NCBI RefSeq assembly: GCF_947258355.1
Contig: NZ_CAMYIC010000040.1
Location: 1 to 64,000 of the forward strand
Reading direction: 5' to 3'
From: an uncultured Allomuricauda sp.
Lineage (GTDB): Bacteria > Bacteroidota > Bacteroidia > Flavobacteriales > Flavobacteriaceae
Length of the DNA: 64,000 nt
Shown here: positions 35,140-45,031 of the stretch, one piece after another
How the letters are laid out: the number at the start of each line of letters is the position of its first letter
Position numbering within the stretch: the first letter of the stretch is position 1
Translations under genes and position numbers: made by a program
Notes under the pieces: model-generated
What the model saw: only the letters and a program-made list of their open reading frames with translations
Told to the model about the DNA's origin: nothing
The model's database searches: none

Positions 35140-38100
35140 ATGAAAATGAGAGCACTACTCTGGATTATTTTCGGGCTTGTATTGACCTTTACAGCTTGCA
35201 GCAAGGATAAGTCAAAGACATTATTTGTTCTTAGGGATTCCAACGATACAGGAATTAAATTCAACAACGAATTAGAACAAACCCCCGAACTAAACATCTT
35301 AAACTATTTATATTTCTATAACGGTGCAGGTGTAGCAGCTGGAGATTATAATGGAGATGGGTTGGTCGACCTATACTTTACTTCCAACCAAGGACCAGAT
35401 AAATTCTATCTAAATCAAGGTGGATTTATATTTAAAGACGCTACGGCCCTATCCAACCTAACCAATGACAATGGTTGGACAACAGGTGTTACACATGCAG
35501 ATATAAACAATGACGGTCTTTTGGACATCTATGTTTGTAAAGTGGGTGACCATGGTTCCATACGCGGACAAAATCTTCTGTATATCAACCAAGGCAACAA
35601 CAAGGAAGGTATACCCACCTTTAGGGAGGAAGCATCAAAATACGGTCTGGATTTTATCGGATACTCTACACAAGCAGCATTTTTTGATTACGATTTGGAT
35701 GGTGATTTGGACATGTACCTTATGAACCATTCCGTAAATCCAAATCGTTCCTATGGAAAAGGTGGCAAACGAAAAATTGTTGACTCCATGTCCGGGGACA
35801 TTCTATACAAAAATGAAAACGGTAAATACATCGATGTCTCCAAAGAAGCGGGTATATATCAAGGAACTATCGGCTATGGCCTGGGACTGGCCGTCAGCGA
35901 CATTAACAATGATGGTTATCCGGACATCTATATTGGTAACGACTTTTTTGAAAACGACTACTTATATATCAACCAAAAGGATGGAACCTTCAAAGAAACA
36001 ATATCAAACGATGACAAAAAACTTGGCCATACGACCCACTTTTCCATGGGTAACGATATTGCCGACATTAATAATGATGGACTTTCCGATATTTTGTCCT
36101 TGGACATGCTTCCAGAGGATTTAGAAACCTATAAAACCTCGGGATTGGAATATGCCTACCCAGTGTACCAACAATACCTTAAAAATGGGTTTGCCCCTCA
36201 ATACATGCAAAATGCACTTCATTTAAACTTGGACGGTGAAAATTTTGGGGAAATCGCCAATTTAAGTGGCATAGATGCAACGGAATGGTCTTGGGGCGCA
36301 TTGTTTGCAGATTATGACAATGACGGTTTCAAAGATCTTTTCATCTCCAATGGCATACAAGGCGTTACCAACGATATGGATTATATTAATTACATATCAA
36401 ATGAAGAAATACAACAAAACATAGAAAAAGGCCTGTCCGATAAGGACCTGGAACTCATTGATCGCTTACCAAAGAAAAAAGTACAAAACTACTTTTATAA
36501 AAATAAAGGAGGGGCCAGTTTCAACAATGTAACCGAGAGGTGGGGACCACAATTGAGCTCCTACAGTAATGGCTGTGCGTATGCAGACTTGGACAACGAT
36601 GGAGATTTGGATTTGGTGGTAAACAATGTGAACCAAGAAGCATTTGTAATGGAGAACACCTTAAAGGGTGGCAATTATATAAAAATCAATTTTTCAGGAA
36701 GTCCGAAAAACAAATTCGGTATCGGGGCAAAGGCAATTGTATTCAGCGACCAAGGTAAATCCGTTCAAGAAAACATAGCAACCCGTGGATTTATGTCGGC
36801 CAAGGACAATAGCTTAAACTTTGGTGTTGGAAAAGACTCAATTATTGATTCCATTCAAATAATATGGCCACAGGGAAAATTCGAGACGTTACGTAACATA
36901 AGGTCCAACCAAGTCTTGCAGGTTTCCCATTCAAATGCATCAGGAAACTATTTTACGGAACAATCAACCCAACCAAAGTCCCAATACAATTTATCATCAG
37001 TAGACTTGGACTTTATCCATAAAGAATATCCAACGCTGGATTTTGACAGAAACCCACTTATCCCATTCGCCTATTCCAACGAAGGTCCATCAATAGCCGT
37101 TACCGACATCAACACAGATGGACTGGATGATTTCTTTATTTGTGGAGGAAAAAAACAAGCATCGAAACTTTTTCTACAGGACGAAGAAGGAAATTTCAAA
37201 GCTCATCAAACGGAAGCATTTTCAGAAGATGCCATTAACGAGGATATAGATCAGGTTTTTGCGGATATAGATAACGACGGTGACCAAGATTTGATCGTGG
37301 TAAGTGCCGGAAACGAATTTTCCAACGGCAAACCGTTACGTCCAAGACTATATCGCAATACAAATGGAATACTCGCAAAAGATGAGAAAAGTTTAGAGGG
37401 AATTGAAGTGAATGCATCAAAAGTAGGTACTGTAGATTTTGACAATGATGGAGATTTGGACCTATTCATAGCTTCCAATGCAGTTCCAACTAAGTTCGGT
37501 CTAAAAAGCGAACAGTATTTATTGCAAAACGACGGGAGTGGAAATTTTGAAGAAGTTACCGCCATCTTTGCACCAGAATTAAAAAATATAGGTAACGTAA
37601 AAGACTTTGTTTGGAAAGATCTGGACAATAACGGTTTTAAAGACCTTTTAGTTGCAGGACATTGGACACCATTGACCATCTTTTTTAATAATGGAGAACA
37701 ACTTATGGCGCAAAAAGATAACGGTCTGGAGCATACAAACGGATGGTGGAATTCCCTTGAACTAGCCGACCTTGACAATGATGGAGATTTGGACATTCTA
37801 GCCGGCAACTGGGGACTTAACACAAAGTTCAGTGCATCAACGGAAAAACCGATTACTCTTTATATTAATGATTTTGATGACAATGGTTCCATAGAAACTG
37901 TTGTAACACATTTTCATGGTGACCGGGAAACCGCTTTTGCCTCCAAGGACGAACTTGCCAAGCAAATGCCTTTTTTGAACAAAAAGTTCCTGTTCTATAA
38001 GGACTTTGCCAAAGCATCTTTGAAAGAACTATTCGGAGAAGATAAATTAAAAGAAGCAACCAAAAGAAAAGTATATCTACTTGCCACCACGTATTTTGAA

Positions 38101-38445
38101 AATGATGGCAATAATAACTTTAAAATAAAAAAATTACCCCACTTAGTGCAATCCTCATCCGTAAACGATATTTACGTGGTAAAAAACAATAAAGAAAAGA
38201 TTAATGAAATATTAATGGTGGGCAATAATTTTGAGATAAGCACCCAACTTGGTAGATTGGATGCTTCGCACGGATTTTTATTGACAAATGATGACAATGG
38301 TGATATTGAATGGAAGCAAAGCCTTGGAATTTCCGGAGCAGCCAGAAAAATTGAAAAAATAAACAATAATGGGAATGAGGGGTTCATCATAACGATGAAC
38401 AATGAGACTCCCATTTTTTTGGTCAAAAAACAGAACGACAAATGA
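35140..38445 (+). CDS. FG-GAP/VCBS repeat lipoprotein with ASPIC/UnbV domain, paralog 1
   Basis: This 1101-residue protein has lipoprotein signal LVLTFTAC (Cys20). Many FG-GAP-type repeats with Ca-binding D-x-D-x-DG-x-x-D loops follow (GDYNGDGLVDLYFTSN, FFDYDLDGDLDMYLMN, YADLDNDGDLDLVVNN), forming beta-propellers. An ASPIC/UnbV segment lies near 515-600 (KFGIGAKAIVF, IDSIQIIWPQGKFE). A second propeller half follows. It is surface or periplasmic by prediction; the function of this family is unknown. Its stop overlaps the next start by four bases. A second in-frame ATG two codons in could also start it. Confidence 0.88.
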   Translation: MKMRALLWIIFGLVLTFTACSKDKSKTLFVLRDSNDTGIKFNNELEQTPELNILNYLYFYNGAGVAAGDYNGDGLVDLYFTSNQGPDKFYLNQGGFIFKDATALSNLTNDNGWTTGVTHADINNDGLLDIYVCKVGDHGSIRGQNLLYINQGNNKEGIPTFREEASKYGLDFIGYSTQAAFFDYDLDGDLDMYLMNHSVNPNRSYGKGGKRKIVDSMSGDILYKNENGKYIDVSKEAGIYQGTIGYGLGLAVSDINNDGYPDIYIGNDFFENDYLYINQKDGTFKETISNDDKKLGHTTHFSMGNDIADINNDGLSDILSLDMLPEDLETYKTSGLEYAYPVYQQYLKNGFAPQYMQNALHLNLDGENFGEIANLSGIDATEWSWGALFADYDNDGFKDLFISNGIQGVTNDMDYINYISNEEIQQNIEKGLSDKDLELIDRLPKKKVQNYFYKNKGGASFNNVTERWGPQLSSYSNGCAYADLDNDGDLDLVVNNVNQEAFVMENTLKGGNYIKINFSGSPKNKFGIGAKAIVFSDQGKSVQENIATRGFMSAKDNSLNFGVGKDSIIDSIQIIWPQGKFETLRNIRSNQVLQVSHSNASGNYFTEQSTQPKSQYNLSSVDLDFIHKEYPTLDFDRNPLIPFAYSNEGPSIAVTDINTDGLDDFFICGGKKQASKLFLQDEEGNFKAHQTEAFSEDAINEDIDQVFADIDNDGDQDLIVVSAGNEFSNGKPLRPRLYRNTNGILAKDEKSLEGIEVNASKVGTVDFDNDGDLDLFIASNAVPTKFGLKSEQYLLQNDGSGNFEEVTAIFAPELKNIGNVKDFVWKDLDNNGFKDLLVAGHWTPLTIFFNNGEQLMAQKDNGLEHTNGWWNSLELADLDNDGDLDILAGNWGLNTKFSASTEKPITLYINDFDDNGSIETVVTHFHGDRETAFASKDELAKQMPFLNKKFLFYKDFAKASLKELFGEDKLKEATKRKVYLLATTYFENDGNNNFKIKKLPHLVQSSSVNDIYVVKNNKEKINEILMVGNNFEISTQLGRLDASHGFLLTNDDNGDIEWKQSLGISGAARKIEKINNNGNEGFIITMNNETPIFLVKKQNDK

Positions 38446-41400
38446 AACTGAGATATATTACACTATGCTTTATTTTATTAGCACAGGTAGCTTGTAAAAG
38501 TAAAGGAGAGAACAAAGCGGAGGAGGAAGAAACGAAAGAGACTCTTTTTACCTTGCTCAAACCTGAAGAAACAGGTGTTACATTCATCAATAAGGTCGAA
38601 AACCAGAAAAACTTCAACATATTTAAATATCGTAACTTTTATAATGGAGGTGGTGTTGCCATTGGAGATATAAACAACGATGGCTTACAGGACATATACC
38701 TTACCGGAAATATGGAACCCAACAGGCTTTATCTGAACAAAGGAGATATGAAGTTTGAGGATATTTCCGAAAAAGCCGGTGTTTTAGGGAACAAACCTTG
38801 GTCTACGGGGGTAGTTATGGTAGACATCAACCATGATGGATTGTTGGACATCTACGTTTGTAACGCCGGAAACATGGAAGGCAACAACCACGACAACGAC
38901 CTTTACATTAATAATGGAGATTTGACCTTTACCGAAAAGGCAGAGGAATACAATCTGGCCAAAACAGGGTTCACCACACATGCCTCATTCTTTGATTATG
39001 ACAAGGACGGAGATCTGGATGCATACATTCTAAATAACAGCAACATTCCTGTAAGCAGCCTCGGTTATGCAGAGCAACGAGAAGTAAGGGCCCAGGATTG
39101 GGAAGGTGTTCCGGATATTTTCAAGGGAGTTGGCGACATGCTCCTTAGAAACGACGATGGCAAATTTGTGGATGTAAGCGAAGATGCCGGGATTTATGGT
39201 AGCCTTATCGGTTTTGGTCTTGGAGTAATGGTCACGGATTTCAATGGGGACCTTTATCCCGATATATATGTATCCAACGATTTTTATGAAAGGGATTATC
39301 TGTACATCAATCAAAAAGATGGAACCTTTAACGAAGAAATTAAAGATTGGACCTCCCATTTAAGTCTTTCTGCCATGGGAATCGATATCGCCGATATCAA
39401 TAACGATGGACATAACGACATTTTTATTACCGACATGTTACCGGAAGAGGAACATAGGGTAAAATCCGTAATGGAATTTGAGGGGTATAATATTTTTGAC
39501 CTGAAACAAAGCAAGGATTTTGGCCAGCAGTATATCCAGAACACCTTGCAGCTCAACAATGGTAATGGCACATTCTCCGAAGTAGCCTATTACAGCGGTA
39601 TTGATGCCACCGATTGGAGCTGGGCAGGGCTCATGTTCGACATGGACAATGATGGACTTAAAGATATATTCATCACCAACGGGATTAACCACGATCTTAC
39701 GGATTTGGACTTTGTTGACTTTTTTGCCAACGAAATCGTTCAAAAAATGGCGTTGACCGGTAAAAAAGAGTCCATCGATTCCATTATAAGCAAAATGCCG
39801 ATCAAGCCCCAACCCAACTACGCTTACAAAAACAACGGCGATATTTCCTTTAAAAATGCTAACAAGGAATGGGGTTTCGACCTTCCTTCCCGCTCCAATG
39901 GTGCCTCCTATGCAGACTTGGACAACGATGGCGATTTGGATCTGGTGATCAACAATGTAAATACACCTGCATTTATCTATAAGAACAATACCGACTCCCA
40001 GTTGAACAACAACTATATACAACTTAAATTTAAAGGCCCTGAAACGAATCCATTTGCCGTGGGTACCTTGGCAAAGCTTTATTTTGATGGCAATATTGTA
40101 AACCAAGAATTGATTCCTTCACGAGGTTTCCAGTCTTCCATTCAATACGATATGACCTTTGGATTGGGAAAATCCAATACATTGGATTCCATTCGCATTG
40201 TATGGCCGGACAACCTCACACAAAAATTGGAAAATGTTGAGTCCAATCAAGTATTGACCATTGATCACTCCAATGCAACAGAGACCTATACAATACCCAA
40301 AAAGGAAGCTAAAAAGTCTTTCCTAAAAGAGTTGGAAACCAATGTAGCCGCGGCACATAAGGAGGACAACTATAACGATTTTGATTATGAAGGACTTATT
40401 GCCCATAAGCTTTCACAAGAAGGTCCTTCATTGGCAATCGCTGATGTAAATGGTGATGGCAACGAAGATATTTTTGTCGGAGGAGCAAAGGGTCAATCTG
40501 GAGCAATTTATCTCCATAGAGGCAATGGAAATATTTCCCCTAAAAAAATAATGGCTTTTAATGACGACAAAGAATTTGAAGATGTTGCTGCTGCCTTTTT
40601 CGATGCTGATGGTGATAGAGACCTTGATTTGGTTGTGGGATCAGGCGGGAATGACGTGAGCATGCAACGCAATTACAGAGCACGGTTATATCTAAATGAT
40701 GGTAGAGGTAATTTTTCAAAATCCGAAAACGAACTGCCATCAACATTTAAAAACATTGCTACCATATCCCCTTATGATTTTGATGATGATGGTGATGTGG
40801 ACCTGTTCATCGGCTCTCGAAGCGTAGTAGGTGTCTATGGCATATCGCCAGACCACCTCCTTTTGGAAAATATGGGAGATGGCACCTTTAACAATGTAAC
40901 GGAACGCCTGGGATACGACCTAAAGAATGCAGGAATGGTAACCGATTCCAAATGGGAAGATCTCGATGGTGATGGCAAAAAAGACTTAATTGTAAGTGCA
41001 GAATGGGATACCCCAAAAATTTACAAGAACACCGGTAGAAGATTATCAAAAATGACGAGTTCCTTGGATAGTCTTTACGGATGGTGGAATACTGTGGAAA
41101 CCGCTGACCTTGATGGTGATGGCGACCAAGATTTGATTTTGGGCAACCAAGGCTTAAACCTGCATTATAAGCCAACGGAGTATGCCCCTATGAAAATGTA
41201 TATCAACGACTATGATAACAACGGTACCATTGAGCAGATCATGACCATGCAAGAAAACGGTGGCGATTATCCCATTCATCAAAAAAGAGAGCTCACCGAA
41301 CAATTGCCATCGCTCAAAAAACAAAACCTAAAGGCATCCGATTATGCCCACCGAACCATTCACCAACTTTTTCCAAAAGAAGTAATGGATAAATCCATTG

Positions 41401-41789
41401 TAAAGAAAGTGGAGACCTCCGCATCCGTTATTGCCATAAACGAAGGTGGTGGTAAATTCACCATTAAAAATCTACCTCCCCGGGTACAACTTTCCTGTGT
41501 ATGTGACATCACCTGTACAGATGTCAACAAGGACGGTAATTTGGATTTGATCATGGCCGGCAACAATTACGAATTTAAACCTCAATTCTCACGCTTGGAT
41601 GCAAGTCAAGGAAACCTGCTGTTAGGGGATGGAAATTTAGGTTTTGAATGGCAAGATTACGAAACCAGCGGTTTCAAAATCAGGGAAGAAGTTAAATACC
41701 TGAAGCAGTTCAAGGACAAAAACGGTAAAACGTATGTTATTGCCGCAATTAACAACAATAAACCAAAGATTTTCGCCTTAAATGAATAG
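38442..41789 (+). CDS. FG-GAP/VCBS repeat lipoprotein with ASPIC/UnbV domain, paralog 2
   Basis: This 1115-residue lipoprotein (CFILLAQVAC) has the same architecture as its neighbours: N-terminal FG-GAP repeats (GDINNDGLQDIYLTGN, FFDYDKDGDLDAYILN), an ASPIC/UnbV region (NPFAVGTLAKLYF, LDSIRIVWPDNLTQ), then further repeats (ADVNGDGNEDIFVGG, YDFDDDGDVDLFIGS). It aligns with paralogs 1 and 3 over the full length by shared order of motifs. Translational overlaps of four bases upstream and eight bases downstream mean the three are made together, suggesting a complex of similar subunits or parallel ligands. Confidence 0.88.
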   Translation: MKLRYITLCFILLAQVACKSKGENKAEEEETKETLFTLLKPEETGVTFINKVENQKNFNIFKYRNFYNGGGVAIGDINNDGLQDIYLTGNMEPNRLYLNKGDMKFEDISEKAGVLGNKPWSTGVVMVDINHDGLLDIYVCNAGNMEGNNHDNDLYINNGDLTFTEKAEEYNLAKTGFTTHASFFDYDKDGDLDAYILNNSNIPVSSLGYAEQREVRAQDWEGVPDIFKGVGDMLLRNDDGKFVDVSEDAGIYGSLIGFGLGVMVTDFNGDLYPDIYVSNDFYERDYLYINQKDGTFNEEIKDWTSHLSLSAMGIDIADINNDGHNDIFITDMLPEEEHRVKSVMEFEGYNIFDLKQSKDFGQQYIQNTLQLNNGNGTFSEVAYYSGIDATDWSWAGLMFDMDNDGLKDIFITNGINHDLTDLDFVDFFANEIVQKMALTGKKESIDSIISKMPIKPQPNYAYKNNGDISFKNANKEWGFDLPSRSNGASYADLDNDGDLDLVINNVNTPAFIYKNNTDSQLNNNYIQLKFKGPETNPFAVGTLAKLYFDGNIVNQELIPSRGFQSSIQYDMTFGLGKSNTLDSIRIVWPDNLTQKLENVESNQVLTIDHSNATETYTIPKKEAKKSFLKELETNVAAAHKEDNYNDFDYEGLIAHKLSQEGPSLAIADVNGDGNEDIFVGGAKGQSGAIYLHRGNGNISPKKIMAFNDDKEFEDVAAAFFDADGDRDLDLVVGSGGNDVSMQRNYRARLYLNDGRGNFSKSENELPSTFKNIATISPYDFDDDGDVDLFIGSRSVVGVYGISPDHLLLENMGDGTFNNVTERLGYDLKNAGMVTDSKWEDLDGDGKKDLIVSAEWDTPKIYKNTGRRLSKMTSSLDSLYGWWNTVETADLDGDGDQDLILGNQGLNLHYKPTEYAPMKMYINDYDNNGTIEQIMTMQENGGDYPIHQKRELTEQLPSLKKQNLKASDYAHRTIHQLFPKEVMDKSIVKKVETSASVIAINEGGGKFTIKNLPPRVQLSCVCDITCTDVNKDGNLDLIMAGNNYEFKPQFSRLDASQGNLLLGDGNLGFEWQDYETSGFKIREEVKYLKQFKDKNGKTYVIAAINNNKPKIFALNE

Positions 41790-44700
41790 GTTGCTCATCA
41801 TATTATGTACAATATCCCTTGCTGTTTCTTGCAAAAAGGGAGGAAGTCTTTTTGAAAATCCAGACCCCGAAAAAACAGGTGTGGATTTTACCAACACGCT
41901 CACGACAACAGAGAATTTGAGTATTTTGGACTACCTCTATTTTTACAATGGAGGAGGTGTTTCCATTGGCGACATCAATAACGATGGATTACCGGATATT
42001 TTCTTTACCGGGAACCAAGTCAAAAACAAATTATACCTGAACAAGGGCAACCTTAAATTTGAGGATATAACCAACTCTGCAGGAGTGGGAGGCAATAGCA
42101 GTTGGAACACAGGGACTACAATGGCCGATGTAAATGGTGACGGCCTTTTGGACATTTACGTTTGTGCTGTGGTCGGGATAAATGGGTTCAATGGATTCAA
42201 CGAATTATACATCAACAACGGCGACAATACCTTTACCGAAAGTGCGGCTAAATACGGGCTGGACTTTGATTCTTACAGCTCTAATGCGGCTTTTTTTGAT
42301 TATGATCTGGATGGAGACTTGGACCTTTATCTTCTAAACCACGCCGTACACACCCAAAATTCTTTTGGCCGTTATGATCTCAGATACGAACGCCGTTATG
42401 AAACGGGAGATAAACTATTGCGTAATGATAATGGTAGATTTACCGACGTAAGCGAAGAAGCCGGCATTTATGGAGGTGTTAATGGATATGGTCTTGGACT
42501 GGCCATTTCAGATTTTAACCAAGATGGATATCCCGATATTTATGTGGGCAACGACTTTCATGAAGACGATTATTATTATCTAAACAATGGCGATGGTACT
42601 TTCGCCGAAAGCCTTAAGAAATACTTTGGACATACCTCAAGATTCTCAATGGGCAACGATGTTGCTGATATTAATAATGATGGGCGTCCGGATTTCCTTT
42701 CGTTGGATATGTTACCAGAAGACGAAGTAGCCTTAAAATCTTCAGAGGGTGACGATAACATCCAAACCCAAAAAATGAGGATAGACCGTTTTGGGTACCA
42801 CTATCAGTTTACAAGAAACATGTTATTTGTAAACCAACCGGACGGCAATTTTATGGAAACTGCGTTAATGAGCGGTATAGCTGCAACCGACTGGAGTTGG
42901 AGCGCCCTTTTCGGTGATTACGACCTGGATGGACAGCAGGATGTATTTATTTCCAACGGAATCCCAAAAAGACCAAATGATCTGGATTTTATCAAATTTC
43001 TCTCTAATGAACAAATCCAACAAAAAATGGACAACACCAAGCTTGTAGACCAAAAAGCGTTGGATTTAATGCCATCTGGTAATGTGCACAACTATGTTTT
43101 TAAAGGAAGTGAAGAACTACAATTCGAAGACATGTCCAACAAGTGGATTACAAAGGACACTTTGATTTCCGGAGCTACCGCTATGGCCGACCTTGACGGT
43201 GATGGTGACCTTGACCTTGTGACCAACAACATCAACCAGCCCGCATCTTTGTACATCAATAAAACAAATGATAAAGGGAAATATCTGAAACTAAAGTTTA
43301 AATACATTAAAAAGAATACACAGGGAATCGGAACCAAAGTGTATTCCTATGTAAATGGAAGTCTCCAGTTCAAGGAACTTTTTCCAACACGAGGTTTCCA
43401 GGCATCATCCGAGCCAACGATACATTTTGGATATAAAAATGTGGAACAGATAGATTCTATAAAAATCATATGGCCGAACAAAACCTATCAAGTTTTACAA
43501 AATGTTTCAGTAAACCAAACCCTGATCGTTGAACCCGAAAACACCAAACCTTTTGATTATAAATCGCTGCATGCATCCAAAAAATCACTATTTAGCCCAG
43601 TATCCGATAATTTAGGATTGGACTTTACCCATGAAGAGGATAACTATACCGATTTTAACCGTGAGAAACTGATTCCTTATCAAATTTCCGATAGAGGGCC
43701 CGCTCTTGCCATTGGTGATTTGAATGGAGATGGGAAAGAAGATATTTTTTTAGGAGGATCCAAATACAAATCATCACAGATCTACTTACAACAAGATTCC
43801 ATATATGTGAATCAAAAATTGGGCAGCATCCAAAAGGATTCCATCCGGGAAAATGTTTCGGCAACCATTGCCGACTTTAACAACGACGGACAGGATGACA
43901 TAATCATCACTTCTGGAGGGGGAGATTTTTTTGGAAAAGCAACCCCATTATTGGATGCATATTATGTTTCAAAAGACACTACATTCACTAAAGCGGAATT
44001 CCCAGAGTTCTACCAAAACTCATCTGTGGTAAGGCCGTTCGATTATGATGGTGATGGAGACTTGGATGTGTTCTTGGGAGGGCATACCATTACAGCCAGA
44101 TTTGGAAAATCGACCACCTCATTTTTATTGGAAAACGATGGTGGAGTATTCAGAGAAAATAAGAGTTTTAATACCCTGGGCAAAGGAATGGTGACCGACG
44201 CCATATGGAGCGACTTTAATGGAGACGGCACCACGGATTTAATTTTAATCGGGGAATGGATGTCCCCCAAGTTCCTTAAAAACCAAAATGGTACTTTTTC
44301 GGAAGTGGAGCAAGTCAATATTCCCGGACTTTGGCAAACCATCGAGGCTTTTGATATAGATAAGGATGGCGACATGGATTACCTTCTTGGCAATTGGGGA
44401 ACCAATTCCAAGTTCAAGGCCTCCCAAGAACACCCGATGAAATTATATTTCAACGATTTTGATGGAAATGGGCAAACGGAAACAGTAACTGCCATGGAAA
44501 AAAATGGCGACTATTACCCTTTAGAGACATTGGATGGTCTTGCATCGCAAATGGTTTACCTTAAAAAGAAGTATACCACCTATAAATCCTTTGCCGGGAA
44601 TACCATGGAAGAAATATTTGGTGAAGACGCATTGGAAGCTTCCACCCAGTTTGAAGTAAATACGCTTAAATCCGGTTATTTAAAAAACGATAACGGCAAT

Positions 44701-45021
44701 TTTGTTTTTGTTCCCTTTAAAAACGAACTCCAGGTCTCACCTATTATGTCCTTTGTTGTGGACGATTTCGATGGCGATGGCAATACCGAGGTGCTGATTG
44801 GTGGAAATTATTTTGGTGTAAAGCCCTATCACGGAAGACTGGATTCGTTTCCTGGGGCCCTATTAATAAATGAAAACAATATCATTTTAGGTAATCAACT
44901 AGGATTGGATTTTAGCAAAAAATCTATCAGGCATTTAAAAACAATCACGCTCAACAATCAGAAATATTTGTTGGCGATATTCAATAACGATAAAGCACAA
45001 GTCTATAAAATCAATAAGTAA
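41782..45021 (+). CDS. FG-GAP/VCBS repeat lipoprotein with ASPIC/UnbV domain, paralog 3
   Basis: This 1079-residue lipoprotein (TISLAVSC) has FG-GAP repeats (GDINNDGLPDIFFTGN, FFDYDLDGDLDLYLLN, ADLDGDGDLDLVTNN), an ASPIC/UnbV segment (TQGIGTKVYSYV, IDSIKIIWPNKTYQ) and a second set of repeats (GDLNGDGKEDIFLGG, DYDGDGDLDVFLGG). It begins eight bases inside paralog 2 and ends 10 bases before the haloperoxidase-family gene. Calcium dependence is likely from the many acidic loops. Role unknown; presence of three copies in tandem is the notable point. Confidence 0.88.
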   Translation: MNRLLIILCTISLAVSCKKGGSLFENPDPEKTGVDFTNTLTTTENLSILDYLYFYNGGGVSIGDINNDGLPDIFFTGNQVKNKLYLNKGNLKFEDITNSAGVGGNSSWNTGTTMADVNGDGLLDIYVCAVVGINGFNGFNELYINNGDNTFTESAAKYGLDFDSYSSNAAFFDYDLDGDLDLYLLNHAVHTQNSFGRYDLRYERRYETGDKLLRNDNGRFTDVSEEAGIYGGVNGYGLGLAISDFNQDGYPDIYVGNDFHEDDYYYLNNGDGTFAESLKKYFGHTSRFSMGNDVADINNDGRPDFLSLDMLPEDEVALKSSEGDDNIQTQKMRIDRFGYHYQFTRNMLFVNQPDGNFMETALMSGIAATDWSWSALFGDYDLDGQQDVFISNGIPKRPNDLDFIKFLSNEQIQQKMDNTKLVDQKALDLMPSGNVHNYVFKGSEELQFEDMSNKWITKDTLISGATAMADLDGDGDLDLVTNNINQPASLYINKTNDKGKYLKLKFKYIKKNTQGIGTKVYSYVNGSLQFKELFPTRGFQASSEPTIHFGYKNVEQIDSIKIIWPNKTYQVLQNVSVNQTLIVEPENTKPFDYKSLHASKKSLFSPVSDNLGLDFTHEEDNYTDFNREKLIPYQISDRGPALAIGDLNGDGKEDIFLGGSKYKSSQIYLQQDSIYVNQKLGSIQKDSIRENVSATIADFNNDGQDDIIITSGGGDFFGKATPLLDAYYVSKDTTFTKAEFPEFYQNSSVVRPFDYDGDGDLDVFLGGHTITARFGKSTTSFLLENDGGVFRENKSFNTLGKGMVTDAIWSDFNGDGTTDLILIGEWMSPKFLKNQNGTFSEVEQVNIPGLWQTIEAFDIDKDGDMDYLLGNWGTNSKFKASQEHPMKLYFNDFDGNGQTETVTAMEKNGDYYPLETLDGLASQMVYLKKKYTTYKSFAGNTMEEIFGEDALEASTQFEVNTLKSGYLKNDNGNFVFVPFKNELQVSPIMSFVVDDFDGDGNTEVLIGGNYFGVKPYHGRLDSFPGALLINENNIILGNQLGLDFSKKSIRHLKTITLNNQKYLLAIFNNDKAQVYKINK

Positions 45022-45031
45022 CAGCAAGGCC

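Noticed and set aside
39438-40106. A 222-residue minus-strand open frame inside FG-GAP paralog 2
   Set aside because: It is a mirror of the repetitive Asp-rich codons of the true gene; Ile/Val-rich low-complexity product without a domain.
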